A DNA stretch of 36,739 bases from Lachnospiraceae bacterium (GTDB lineage: Bacteria > Bacillota > Clostridia > Lachnospirales > Lachnospiraceae), in the NCBI GenBank assembly GCA_017445585.1, contig JAFSTX010000073.1, positions 1 to 36,739 of the forward strand, read 5' to 3'. The notes under the pieces are model-generated. The model worked only from the letters and a program-made list of their open reading frames with translations, had not been told where the DNA came from and did not search any database. How positions within the stretch are numbered: position 1 is the stretch's first letter; each line of letters begins with the position of its first letter. Position numbers and translations under genes: made by a program. Shown in pieces: positions 1 through 8,842 of this stretch.

Positions 1-802
1 CGCCGCTGATGGTATGACCCTGGCCGTCGAACGTGCCGGCAAAAGGCATCGAAGCAGAACCGATCTGAGTCCATGCGGCGGGCGATCCGCTCATGCTGCT
101 CTCTCCCGCTTCGCACCCGGGGTTCATGTCGATGTCAGCAGTGAGCTTGACCGTCCAGTTCGCGAAATCCCTGGTCTGAGACTCCTGTGCAAAAGCCGTG
201 AGCTCCGACGCATTATTGATCTGGAGCAGGTTAAAGTACTCATTCTCGCTGATGGTAAAACTGCGCGCCGTTCCCTCTACTTCCTGTCCGTCCATAGTGA
301 CCCAGAACGGAGTGAACCTAAGCTCCGTATCAAATCTGTTCTGTGGAACAGTGATGTTGAAAGCGCAGAAGTACTCAGACTCCGGACTGAAATCTGCAGG
401 AACATATTCCAGATCTCTCAATCCATCCGAACCAATGATCTTTTTTGCGACCTTTTTGGTGGTATACGCAGCCGGAGCTCCTCCGCCCACTGATATCTTT
501 ATACCCATGCTTTTGTAGTTCAGACTGTCGACGGTAGTGATCACGCGGAGCCTGGTACTTCCATCCTGATCATTTGCGCCGAGCAATGTCTGGAATTTAA
601 CAGTCAGTACTGCCGCGTCGACCTCTTTTTTATAGGCCGTCTCTGTTGCAGATGGTGTGGCGTAGGTACTGTCAGTATAGTATCCTCCGAAGATCTTTCC
701 TTCAGATACTTCAGGCAGATCTGCCAGCACGGCAGAAGCGCCCGATGTGATAAGTGACAGTATCATGGCAAGGGCCAGCACCGCGCTTAATAGTTTCTTC
801 AT
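1..802 (-). CDS. Secreted GLUG-like repeat protein, N-terminal part (runs off window)
   Basis: An open frame of 267 codons without a stop reaches the left edge, so the protein is cut by the window. It starts at ATG 800-802 behind AGGAG. Residues 1 to about 24 form a signal peptide (MKK, then a hydrophobic stretch ending ITSGASA). Residues about 35-190 look like the beta-rich domain common in clostridial surface proteins (LRVITTVDSLNY, FTISENEYFNLLQI). From about residue 198 it enters the repeat type of the neighbouring 2069-residue protein (LTAFAQESQTRDFANWTVKL, then FAGTFDGQGHTISG). It is the last visible gene of a long minus-strand operon, 45 bp after a small peptide gene. It is probably extracellular; binding or structural role is inference. 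The rest of the repeat array and any cell-wall anchor lie outside the window. Confidence 0.85.
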   Translation of the reverse strand, partial: MKKLLSAVLALAMILSLITSGASAVLADLPEVSEGKIFGGYYTDSTYATPSATETAYKKEVDAAVLTVKFQTLLGANDQDGSTRLRVITTVDSLNYKSMGIKISVGGGAPAAYTTKKVAKKIIGSDGLRDLEYVPADFSPESEYFCAFNITVPQNRFDTELRFTPFWVTMDGQEVEGTARSFTISENEYFNLLQINNASELTAFAQESQTRDFANWTVKLTADIDMNPGCEAGESSMSGSPAAWTQIGSASMPFAGTFDGQGHTISG

Positions 803-847
803 TTGCTTTTGCTCCTTTTCTGTTGATAATACCGGCGGCGCTTATCT

Positions 848-970
848 TTATTCAATGATGATCGGCTCGCCGCCGTACTCGTCATACCCATCCAGAGTAG
901 AAGTACAAATTATGCACTCCGTCCCCGGATCTACAGCCATAATCTGCGGAGGTAAGTACTTTTTCTTCAA
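848..970 (-). CDS. Small acidic Cys-containing peptide B (40 aa)
   Basis: A 40-residue peptide opening (M)KKKYLPPQIMAV and ending GGEPIIIE, with two Cys in an ECIICTST segment followed by an acidic, Gly-rich tail. I chose the TTG start at 968-970 because AAAGGAG lies 8 nt upstream and the resulting N-terminus matches the sibling peptide just upstream in the operon (MKKSYQSPKTETV). An in-frame ATG at 995-997 behind AGAGGT would add nine residues and cannot be excluded. There is no signal peptide or membrane segment. It lies 19 to 46 bp behind peptide A, depending on start, and 45 bp before the second repeat-protein gene, so it is co-transcribed. I do not recognise a characterised family. Short MKK-x-Y-x-x-P peptides are known in clostridial genomes but have no assigned role. 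Confidence 0.65.
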   Translation of the reverse strand: MKKKYLPPQIMAVDPGTECIICTSTLDGYDEYGGEPIIIE

Positions 971-1016
971 AACTGCATCTCCTTTCCTGTTGATCATATT
1001 GTTACCTCTTTCTCGA

Positions 1017-1139
1017 TCAGGGAATAACGATCTCCTCTCCTTCCCATTCTTCGAGCTCTTCGAGACCGCTGGCGCAGACCGCTTCCCAGGGTTCTCTCAA
1101 AACTGTTTCTGTTTTAGGTGACTGATAGCTTTTTTTCAT
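1017..1139 (-). CDS. Small acidic Cys-containing peptide A (40 aa)
   Basis: A 40-residue open frame begins at ATG 1137-1139 behind a textbook GGAGG 5 nt upstream and ends 19 bp after the giant repeat-protein gene. The peptide begins MKKSYQSPKTETVLREPWE, has one Cys in EAVCASG, then a very acidic stretch (EELEEWEGEE) ending IVIP. Layout and length match peptide B: basic MKK/Y start, Pro at positions 7-8, mid-peptide Cys, acidic end with a hydrophobic terminus. No signal peptide, double-glycine leader or adjacent maturation enzyme is visible, so calling it a RiPP precursor would be speculation. A small partner of the secreted repeat proteins is an alternative. The strong ribosome binding site and the paralog make real translation likely. 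Confidence 0.7.
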   Translation of the reverse strand: MKKSYQSPKTETVLREPWEAVCASGLEELEEWEGEEIVIP

Positions 1140-1157
1140 TTCTGCCTCCTCTATCCG

Positions 1158-4100
1158 TTACTCCGTGAAGCATCTAAGTCCAGGTACCGCATCCTCCCGA
1201 ACTGTCCAGTATTCCTCGAAATCAAGCCATGTATCCAGAAACAGACCTCCCTCTCCCTTAAGATCGTCAAGGGTCCTGCTGCTTACATTATCTGCGTTAT
1301 TAGACGTATAGGCGCCGATGTTGCCATACCATTTGGATGAACCTATGCTTACCGAGTCATTTGCCGCAACCGCCGAAGAGGCTGTCTGCCTGCTGCCGAT
1401 AAGACCACCCATCTGGCTTGCGGATATGCTTCCGGCCGAGAGCGTATCATTGAACGAAATATTGCTTCCCGAGGCAAAGGCAATACCGCAGATACCTCCC
1501 ACCTGCTGGCTGGCTGCGATGCTGCCGGTAAAGAGGCAGTGTGAGACCGTAACATCGCAGGCGGTATCAAGATCACCTATCAGCCCGCCCACATAGGAGT
1601 TGCCTGCAGCACTGACGCTGCCTTCAAACCAGCACTCCGAAAGAACGGCGGCGCTGCCCTCGATATTGCCGAAAAGACCGCCAAAACGGCTGTTGCCGGA
1701 TGTAGTCTTATGGAGGATCGCGTCTACATGGATCCGTTCTGCTGTTCCGGCAAAGGAACCTGCCACGCAGCCCGCATATGCTGCGGTCGTGATAATACAG
1801 CTGTTCTTCAGACTGAAGTCCCTGACGACGGCACTTTCCGCGGTCTTTGCAAACATTCCTGCCCTCTGGGCCGAAGTGTTCATATATATTCCGCTCACTG
1901 TGTGACCCGCTCCGTCAAAGACGCCGGCAAAAGGCATCGTTGCGGAGCCGATCTGTGTCCACATGATATCCGGCGCCGTTTCTGCAGACGCGTCCCATCC
2001 GGGATTTAGATCGATATCGGCCGACAGCCTTACGGTGCAGTCCGCAAAATCCCTGCTCTGCGAGAGTCTGGCAAAGGCTGTAAGATCCTCTGCCGAAGCA
2101 ATCATATATGTACGCCTGCCATTCTCATCCAGCGTATAGTTGTTGTGAAAACCTTCGATCATGCACTGAAGACCCGGGACATCGTCCTCTCTCGTAATGA
2201 AGTGGTCATTGAAATCGATCCATGAAGCCAGGAACGACCCGCCGTCACCCTTGAGCTGCTCCAAAGGCCTGGAACTTATATTATCCGCAGTCTCCTGCAC
2301 ATAGGCTCCGCTGTTTCCGTACCACTTTGCACTTCCGACAGAGGCGCTGTTCCTGGCGGTCAAAGTGCTCTCCGCGCTCTGTCTGCCGCCCACAAGACCG
2401 CCCCACTGATCGGCAGTGATGACTCCGGCGGACAGCACGTCTTCAAAGGTAATTCCTGCTGCGCTTATTGTATTGCCGCAGATACCTCCTGCGCCGTTTT
2501 TAGCCGTAATGCTTCCGCTGAACAGGCTGTGAGTGACGATCGCCTCATCATAGGCTCCGCCGATTAATCCTCCGACCCAGGTTTTGTCGGCGGCATCTAT
2601 AGTTCCGTCAAACCAGCACTCGCTGATCTCCGCCCTGCCATATCTTGTTTCTCCGAAAAGTCCTCCGAAGTAGGCCGCTCCGCCTGTTGCAGCAAGAGTC
2701 GCGTCACAGTAGATCTTCTCCGCTTTTCCGGCAAAGTGGGCAGCTATACAGCCCGCGTAGCCCGCGCTGCTGGCGATATAGCTGTTCTTAAGGCTGAAGT
2801 TTTTGAGCTCGGACTCCGCTGCAGTCTGGACAAAGAGCCCTGCATTTCCTGCGGTTTTTACATACACGCCGCTTATAGTATGACCCTGACCGTCAAAGAT
2901 TCCTGCGAAATGCTTTGATGTGCTTCCAATCGGCGACCACACATTAGAAGGCGCCTCATCCCCGGCGCTCCATCCGGGATTCATATCTATATCCGCCTCC
3001 AGCTTTACAACGGCTCCCGAGAAATCCATCTGTCCGGACAGGAGTATGAAAGCATTCATCTCGTCCGCGCTTCCGATGGTATAGACGAGCCTGCCGTCCT
3101 CGTCCCTGACGGCGCTGTCCTGGAAGTCCTCCATCGACTGCTGGAGCTTTGACGTCTTTTTCTCGAGCGATCGCAGCGCCGGGACCTCAGTATCCCGGAT
3201 CATGTAGTAACCGTCAAAATCTATCCACGAATTCAGGAAAAGTCCGTCTGCGCCGGTAAGCTCATCGCGCGAGCGCGAGTTGATCTTGGCAGAACCTGTG
3301 ATCTCCTTCGCCGCAGCTGTGCCCGCCAGATCGGCGCTGCCCACACCGGCGCTGTTTTTGATAGTGATCTCCGGCACGGCGCTGTATCTGCCGCCAACAA
3401 TGGTGCCGATTGTCTTCCCGTCAACACGCATCGTTCCTATGCTCAGGCAGTCATCGGCGGTAAGGTTTCCCTCTACGATGTAGCCGCAGATGCCGCCGCC
3501 GTGATCGAGGGCAGAGAGCGTCCCGCTGAACATGGAGTGTTTCACTCTGACCACGCCTGTCTTATTATCCATTGCGCCTATTAGTCCGCCCACGTAGCGG
3601 TTATTCGAACCGTTTACCGTACCGTCAAACCAGCACTCACTGAGAGTCACATTTCCCGTGGCCGCTGAGACAAGCCCTCCGAAACGGCTGCGTTCACTTC
3701 CGGATGCCCTGACTATGGCGTTGCTGTAGACACGCTCCATTGTTCCCGAGAAAACTCCCGCCACACTGCCGCAATAAGGGCCGTCCTTTTCAAAATAACT
3801 GTTCTCGATCCGGAGATTTTTTACGACAGAACTCTCCGCGGTCTGAGCGAACAGCCCCGTCGGATCGTCTGATTTTACTTTTTGATATATACCTCGGATA
3901 CTGTGTCCCTGTCCGTCGAACGTACCCGCGAAAGGTCTTGCGGCACTTCCGATGGAAATAAGGCTGTTCTCAGGAGGATTATTCTTCCAGTCGGAGGCCT
4001 TTCCGCTGTTTATCGTAATATTTGACGCAAGCCTGACCGTCGCGCCTTTAAGGTCGTTAAGTTTTGAATACAGCGCAAAACCTGTCAGATCATTGATATC

Positions 4101-7100
4101 GGATATTGTGTAGACGTCGTTGCCATTCTTGTCTTTTTTTACGCTGTTTTTGAAATTCTCCAGAGCCTTCTGCAGCTGGCCCTTCCCGGAGAGAGAGCGC
4201 AGCGCCGGGGTATTTTTGTCACGGATCACCCAGTGTTCTTCGAACCTGAGCCACGTCGCGAGGAAGAATCCGTCCTCGCCGCAAAGCTGCTGAGAAGTGC
4301 GTGAATTGACCCACGCGGAGTTAGTAACTTCCTTGGGCGCAGCTGTTCCTGCTATGGTTGACTTGCCCACTCCGGCGCTGTTCCTGATCCGTATCTCGGG
4401 AACGGCGCTGTATCTGCCGCCGACCAGGGTGCCCACGGTGGAGCCGATAGTAGTGATGCCGCCTATACCGAGGCAGTCGTCTATGGTAAGATCCCCTTCT
4501 ACGATATATCCGCAGATGTTTGCCACATGGTCTCTCGCGGAAAGGTCGCCGGAAGAGAGACAATGCGAGATACTGACTTTCTTCGTGCCGTTTTCCATGG
4601 CGCCGACGATGCCGCCGACATAGCGGTTCTCTTCTGCGTCCACGGTTCCGTCGAACCAGCACTCGGTAAAGGAGGCCTCACCGGCCGCGGCCGAAACTAT
4701 GCCGCCGAAACGGCTGCGCTCACTGCAGGAAGCCTTTATAATGGCATTGCTGTATACGCGGTCCATGCTTCCGGAGAAGATCCCCGCCACGCTTCCGCAG
4801 TAAGGACCATCCTTTTCAAAATAGCTGTTCGTAAGCCGCAGGCGGCTGATACTGCCGTTAACGCGCGCAAACATTCCCGAAGGATCCTCGGTCTTTAATT
4901 TCTGATAGAGTCCACTCACCGTATGCCCCTGGCCGTTGAAGTCACCCGCAAAACTGTATATGGGGAACCAGGGATTTGTCGGCGCGCTCTTTTCCCAGCC
5001 GGATACGTCGCCGGAGTTGACCTTTATATCACAGGCAAGCTTTACGCTTTTACGGGCAAAATCCGTGTTGTAAGACATATAGGCAAAGCCGTACAGATCT
5101 TCGACGGAGTCAAGAACGTATTCCTTTTCGCGAACGCTGTACCAGCTCGTATCCATTATCTTCTTCAAACCTGCGGTAGATGGAACAGTCTGAGCAAATG
5201 ACCGAAGCACCGGAGTATCTCCCTCGCGGATAGCCCAGTACTCATCGAAATCGAGCATGGTCCAGATGTAAGCATTTTCGCCTGTTAAATAATCGACAGG
5301 TATGGTCATGCAGCCGCCCACATACTCGGACTGTACATTATCAAGCGCCTTTATACAGCTCTCGGCAGACGCATAGGTGTTTTCAAATGTAAGCGTTGAT
5401 CTGGCGCCGAGCCAGCCGGAAATGGAGCCTGCGTGCTTCTGGGCAGGGATCTCGCCGACGTTCAGACAGTCGGTGATCTCAAATACGGTGCCGCCCATGA
5501 TGCCGATAATACCGCCGGTAAGCACGCCGCCGCTGATGCTTCCGGAATTCAGACAATGGCGTATACGCACCGGGCCTTCATGGTTGCCGGCAATTCCGCC
5601 GGCCTGACTGCCCTGGCTGCCTTCGGTAAGAGTTATGGAACCGTCGAACCAGCAGTTACTGATCGTAACGGTTTCGGTACCTCTGCAGCTGCCGATTATG
5701 CCGCCGGTGCTCCTGGTCGCGCTGCTTTCCATTATGGCGTTGCTGTAGACGGTGTCCACTGTGCCTTCGCAGCATCCGACTATGCTTCCCATATATGAGA
5801 AAAGCTGCGACGTATTAAGGAAGGATGAGTTTTCCAGACGGATATTCCTGATCAGACCGGTGTTTGTGACAGACGTAAACAGGCCGGTTCCGGGCTGGTT
5901 GCTGTACAGATAAACGCCGCTGACAGTATGCCCCTGTCCGTCAAATGTACCCGCAAAGCGGTTTATGGGATACCAGGGGTTTTCGGGCATATTCTCCGGA
6001 GACCAGTCTTTCGCGTCTCCGGTGTTTACTATAATATCCCCGCCGAGCTTTACTGTCCTTCCGGAAAAATTGTTTGATGCAGAAAGAATATAGAATCCGT
6101 AGAGCTGATCAAGCGAGGTCAGCATATAATCTGTCTTTCCCTTGTCATACCAGCTTGTATCGTAAGCCTTGGCCGCGCTCGTGCGATCATCTGTCTGATC
6201 TGCGAAAGCGCGGAGTATGGGCGTTCCGCCCGGCACTATAGTCCAGGTATTTTCAAAATCCAGTTCTGTCCAGGCCAGTGCGGCTTCGCCTTCAAAGCAC
6301 TCTCCTGAAAGGCCGATGGGGTAAGACTGAATCTGACCTCCCCAATACCCGAGCGCAGCCGGATAACCTGAGAGGTTTGAATACGCGCTGCTCGCGGCCA
6401 GCGTAGCGTTGCCCTCCAGACGGCCCACAGCGCAGCCGATACTGTCATGACGAAGAGCCGTGATGCTGCTGAGAGAAAGCGAATCCTCAAGCATCAGATG
6501 GCCTCCGTCAAAAACTACGCCGGCAAAACCCCCGATACGGGGCTCATCGTTCGTGAATTCGTTTGTAATGACCGCGGTACACAGGCAGTGTGTGACCGAG
6601 GTTGTCTCGGATGCCTTCTTTACAACTCCGATAAGGCCGCCGCCATAGGAACCGCGCGGTCCCTTCATAAGCAGCTGTCCGTCGAACCAGCAATTGTCCA
6701 TGTGGATCGCGCCATTTTCCGCTACGCCTACGAGGCCTCCGTTCTTTTCCCAGTAGCCGACCACAGTAGCATTGCTGTAGACGTTGCTCAGCGTGCCCGC
6801 GCCGTTGCTGATGATACTGCCTCCGCCATTGTTGGACCAGTTATAAAAGATACTGTCGGTAACTTTCAGATTCTTAATTACGCAGGTGTCCTTTGTATAG
6901 GCGAAGAGCCCGGTCGGAAGATAGAGCGATTTCCCGCTCCAGTATTCCACCGCGGGGTGGTTTTCGTAGTGAAGGTCAAGCGACCCGAGGTCATAACCCA
7001 TCGCGTAAACGCCGCTGATGGTATGTCCCTGTCCGTCAAAGGTCCCCGCGAACTGATATATAGGGTCTTCCCACAGATATTCGGGCATTGCGAAGCCCCA

Positions 7101-7367
7101 TTCGTCCGGAGTTCCCTGGTTCATGACGATGTCGTTTCCGAGCAGAAAGGTCTGGCCGGCAAAGTCATGATTCCGGCTCAGTTTTGACATTTCATAGAGC
7201 TGCTCAGGCGTGGTGATTACGAATTCGTCAGCGTCCTCCGTATACCAATCTGCAGTAAACTCATCCTCTCCAGACAAGGAGCCCTTAGCCGAAAGCCATC
7301 CGCCTACTCCCGCAGCGGCAGTGAGGACGGTTATCCCTGCAGCTATAAGGATTTTTTTCATTTTCAT
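1158..7367 (-). CDS. Giant secreted six-repeat GLUG-like protein (2069 aa)
   Basis: The protein has an N-terminal signal peptide (MKMKKILIAAG plus an Ala/Gly-rich hydrophobic core to about residue 30), then six repeats of 326-365 residues filling the rest. Each repeat opens with a DLTGFALYSK-type segment and a 'KLAxDIxxNxG' segment, carries FAGTFDGQGHTxSG (near residues 105, 470, 805, 1144, 1485 and 1811), then SNAxx, a CWFDG motif, several VGGLIG/GGICG GLUG-like turns, and ends with 'W.DF..YW..R...P.LR'. Gly-rich turns and regular short strands suggest beta-helix-like modules; this is inference. The last repeat ends 'PGLRCFTE' with no LPXTG, transmembrane or SLH anchor. The start has GGAGG 9 nt upstream, overlapping the stop of the MBL-fold gene, so translation is probably coupled. 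In this operon it may bind or process an extracellular polysaccharide, but no catalytic motif was recognised. Confidence 0.85.
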   Translation of the reverse strand: MKMKKILIAAGITVLTAAAGVGGWLSAKGSLSGEDEFTADWYTEDADEFVITTPEQLYEMSKLSRNHDFAGQTFLLGNDIVMNQGTPDEWGFAMPEYLWEDPIYQFAGTFDGQGHTISGVYAMGYDLGSLDLHYENHPAVEYWSGKSLYLPTGLFAYTKDTCVIKNLKVTDSIFYNWSNNGGGSIISNGAGTLSNVYSNATVVGYWEKNGGLVGVAENGAIHMDNCWFDGQLLMKGPRGSYGGGLIGVVKKASETTSVTHCLCTAVITNEFTNDEPRIGGFAGVVFDGGHLMLEDSLSLSSITALRHDSIGCAVGRLEGNATLAASSAYSNLSGYPAALGYWGGQIQSYPIGLSGECFEGEAALAWTELDFENTWTIVPGGTPILRAFADQTDDRTSAAKAYDTSWYDKGKTDYMLTSLDQLYGFYILSASNNFSGRTVKLGGDIIVNTGDAKDWSPENMPENPWYPINRFAGTFDGQGHTVSGVYLYSNQPGTGLFTSVTNTGLIRNIRLENSSFLNTSQLFSYMGSIVGCCEGTVDTVYSNAIMESSATRSTGGIIGSCRGTETVTISNCWFDGSITLTEGSQGSQAGGIAGNHEGPVRIRHCLNSGSISGGVLTGGIIGIMGGTVFEITDCLNVGEIPAQKHAGSISGWLGARSTLTFENTYASAESCIKALDNVQSEYVGGCMTIPVDYLTGENAYIWTMLDFDEYWAIREGDTPVLRSFAQTVPSTAGLKKIMDTSWYSVREKEYVLDSVEDLYGFAYMSYNTDFARKSVKLACDIKVNSGDVSGWEKSAPTNPWFPIYSFAGDFNGQGHTVSGLYQKLKTEDPSGMFARVNGSISRLRLTNSYFEKDGPYCGSVAGIFSGSMDRVYSNAIIKASCSERSRFGGIVSAAAGEASFTECWFDGTVDAEENRYVGGIVGAMENGTKKVSISHCLSSGDLSARDHVANICGYIVEGDLTIDDCLGIGGITTIGSTVGTLVGGRYSAVPEIRIRNSAGVGKSTIAGTAAPKEVTNSAWVNSRTSQQLCGEDGFFLATWLRFEEHWVIRDKNTPALRSLSGKGQLQKALENFKNSVKKDKNGNDVYTISDINDLTGFALYSKLNDLKGATVRLASNITINSGKASDWKNNPPENSLISIGSAARPFAGTFDGQGHSIRGIYQKVKSDDPTGLFAQTAESSVVKNLRIENSYFEKDGPYCGSVAGVFSGTMERVYSNAIVRASGSERSRFGGLVSAATGNVTLSECWFDGTVNGSNNRYVGGLIGAMDNKTGVVRVKHSMFSGTLSALDHGGGICGYIVEGNLTADDCLSIGTMRVDGKTIGTIVGGRYSAVPEITIKNSAGVGSADLAGTAAAKEITGSAKINSRSRDELTGADGLFLNSWIDFDGYYMIRDTEVPALRSLEKKTSKLQQSMEDFQDSAVRDEDGRLVYTIGSADEMNAFILLSGQMDFSGAVVKLEADIDMNPGWSAGDEAPSNVWSPIGSTSKHFAGIFDGQGHTISGVYVKTAGNAGLFVQTAAESELKNFSLKNSYIASSAGYAGCIAAHFAGKAEKIYCDATLAATGGAAYFGGLFGETRYGRAEISECWFDGTIDAADKTWVGGLIGGAYDEAIVTHSLFSGSITAKNGAGGICGNTISAAGITFEDVLSAGVITADQWGGLVGGRQSAESTLTARNSASVGSAKWYGNSGAYVQETADNISSRPLEQLKGDGGSFLASWIDFNDHFITREDDVPGLQCMIEGFHNNYTLDENGRRTYMIASAEDLTAFARLSQSRDFADCTVRLSADIDLNPGWDASAETAPDIMWTQIGSATMPFAGVFDGAGHTVSGIYMNTSAQRAGMFAKTAESAVVRDFSLKNSCIITTAAYAGCVAGSFAGTAERIHVDAILHKTTSGNSRFGGLFGNIEGSAAVLSECWFEGSVSAAGNSYVGGLIGDLDTACDVTVSHCLFTGSIAASQQVGGICGIAFASGSNISFNDTLSAGSISASQMGGLIGSRQTASSAVAANDSVSIGSSKWYGNIGAYTSNNADNVSSRTLDDLKGEGGLFLDTWLDFEEYWTVREDAVPGLRCFTE
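1160..7280 (-). repeat. Six tandem ~1-kb coding repeats
   Basis: The antisense of FAGTFDGQGHT recurs near 1903-1935, 2879-2911, 3902-3934, 4921-4953, 5926-5957 and 7021-7052, spacing about 980-1090 bp. It recurs once more at 6-45 in the neighbouring partial gene. Units 3 and 4 are the closest pair: both carry NSYFEKDGPYCGSVAG, SERSRFGG, NRYVGG, ICGYIVEG and VGGRYSAVPEI. Units 5 and 6 also form a close pair (GLFVQTAAES/GMFAKTAES). This suggests duplication by whole ~340-codon units. Confidence 0.8.
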
Positions 7368-7379
7368 TGCAGCATCCTC

Positions 7380-8816
7380 CTATCTGGGCGGCTTCTGGGA
7401 ATTGTACTTCCATTCCCTGGGCTCCATTATCTCTGCTGAACCCACCTTGTAAGGGAAGGTGAGCACTACGGTACCTTCGCCGTACGTGTAGCTTTCCCTG
7501 GCCCTTTCATTGATATACTTCAGCTGCTCGGTATGGTTGCTGTAACCCGACTCCCCTCCGAGGAGTTTGTGGTAATTGGGGTAAAGCACGGTATCGAGCC
7601 GTTTGAGATAATAAGTGAACTGATCGTATGTGTCATAACCGTGGTGCGACGGAAAATAGATATCCAGGTCGAAATACGCGCGGTCATAAGTATTCATGAT
7701 AAATTTCTGGCTGGAGAAAAGACCGTCTCCGGGGAAGAGTATCTTCTGTCCTTCTATGTTGTAGAGAAGCCAGGTGCAGCTTCCGTTTACGCCGTGAAGA
7801 TCCTCGTAGGGCTGGACCTCGGAGGAATAGATGACTTCCACAGAAAAATCGTTGAAATAGTATCTGTCCCCTATCGCCATCTCATAGAGTTCGGGCGCGC
7901 CGCCATCCTGTTTGCTCAGCATCTTTGGAAGGCCTCTGACATAATTGGAAAGCACCGTGTAATCCTCTCCCATCCGGTCGTAGTATTTAGCGGCCTCCTC
8001 GCCAAGCATGTTAAAATACATATTCTCCACATAGACCCGGTCCATCTGGTCTTTATTATTGAGGAACGCCTTGAACACACCCATATGGTCGGTATGCGGA
8101 TGAGACATGAACCATGCTTCTATGACAGGCTTTTCGCCCTCTGGAACGAGGGCCTCGAGATCGTCCAGCAGATAGGGCAGCTCGTTTTCCGTGCCGCCGT
8201 CGTTGATAATGAAATGCCCGTTTTTCAGCTGCAGGAAGAAGCTCGCGCCGGTCGTAAAGAGCTCCGGCAGATAGAGCTTTGTCTGCGCACTCTGAACGTT
8301 GGCGGCGACATAGGAAACATCGTAGTTCAGGTGCTCCGACCAGGCCCCGCCCTCACAGGCGCTTATCATGGTACGTCCGGCAAGGTAAATATAGGTCACG
8401 GACAGACGCAGATCACCCTTTGTAAAAAATGTCTTGTATATATAGCCTCCGAGTCCGCCTTCTCCGTTATCCGCAAACTTCACGTATCCGTCTGCTTCAA
8501 GCTCGGAAAGATAGGCGTCGTAATCCGCCTTTGTCGTTTCGTATACACTTATTCCGTACGTACCGGCGCCGTCATCCACGGCGTATTCGTAGCGGGCGTC
8601 CGGAGCTGACATACGGGGCACATCCGCGAATATCTCATAGTCAGAGAACTCGGCAAGAGTTGCGGATGAAGGTCCGGCCGAGTCTGAAACAGACTGCGCC
8701 GCCTCGGCCCCGTTATCTGCGGCACCGAACGTCACAGCCCTCGCGCCAAAGAAAGCTCCTGCAGCGAGAGCCGCAGCCCCGGCTCCGATCAGCACTGCTT
8801 TTATGCCTTTTTTCAT
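7380..8816 (-). CDS. Exported metallo-beta-lactamase-fold protein (ComEC/MBL-like)
   Basis: The N-terminus (MKKGIKAVLI plus an Ala/Gly-rich hydrophobic run to about residue 30) looks like a signal peptide or membrane anchor; no lipobox is present. A Ser/Ala/Glu-rich linker (30-57) leads to a domain of unknown type (58-175) and then a metallo-beta-lactamase fold. Metal ligands are visible: SHPHTDHMG gives H239, H241, D243 and H244, a GDG gives D364, and FPSHHGYD gives H391/H392. The layout resembles the soluble MBL domain of ComEC-type proteins. Family members hydrolyse varied ester or phosphodiester bonds; the substrate here cannot be read. Sitting between sugar permeases and secreted repeat proteins, it probably works outside the membrane. 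The TAG stop overlaps the next gene's ribosome binding site. Confidence 0.8.
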   Translation of the reverse strand: MKKGIKAVLIGAGAAALAAGAFFGARAVTFGAADNGAEAAQSVSDSAGPSSATLAEFSDYEIFADVPRMSAPDARYEYAVDDGAGTYGISVYETTKADYDAYLSELEADGYVKFADNGEGGLGGYIYKTFFTKGDLRLSVTYIYLAGRTMISACEGGAWSEHLNYDVSYVAANVQSAQTKLYLPELFTTGASFFLQLKNGHFIINDGGTENELPYLLDDLEALVPEGEKPVIEAWFMSHPHTDHMGVFKAFLNNKDQMDRVYVENMYFNMLGEEAAKYYDRMGEDYTVLSNYVRGLPKMLSKQDGGAPELYEMAIGDRYYFNDFSVEVIYSSEVQPYEDLHGVNGSCTWLLYNIEGQKILFPGDGLFSSQKFIMNTYDRAYFDLDIYFPSHHGYDTYDQFTYYLKRLDTVLYPNYHKLLGGESGYSNHTEQLKYINERARESYTYGEGTVVLTFPYKVGSAEIMEPREWKYNSQKPPR

Positions 8817-8842
8817 TTTCGCTTCCCTTCCAACAGCAATTA

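Noticed and set aside
1160-7280. Regular repeats considered as CRISPR or tandem mobile elements
   Set aside because: The period is about 1 kb, the repeats are coding and diverged, and the reading frame is continuous.
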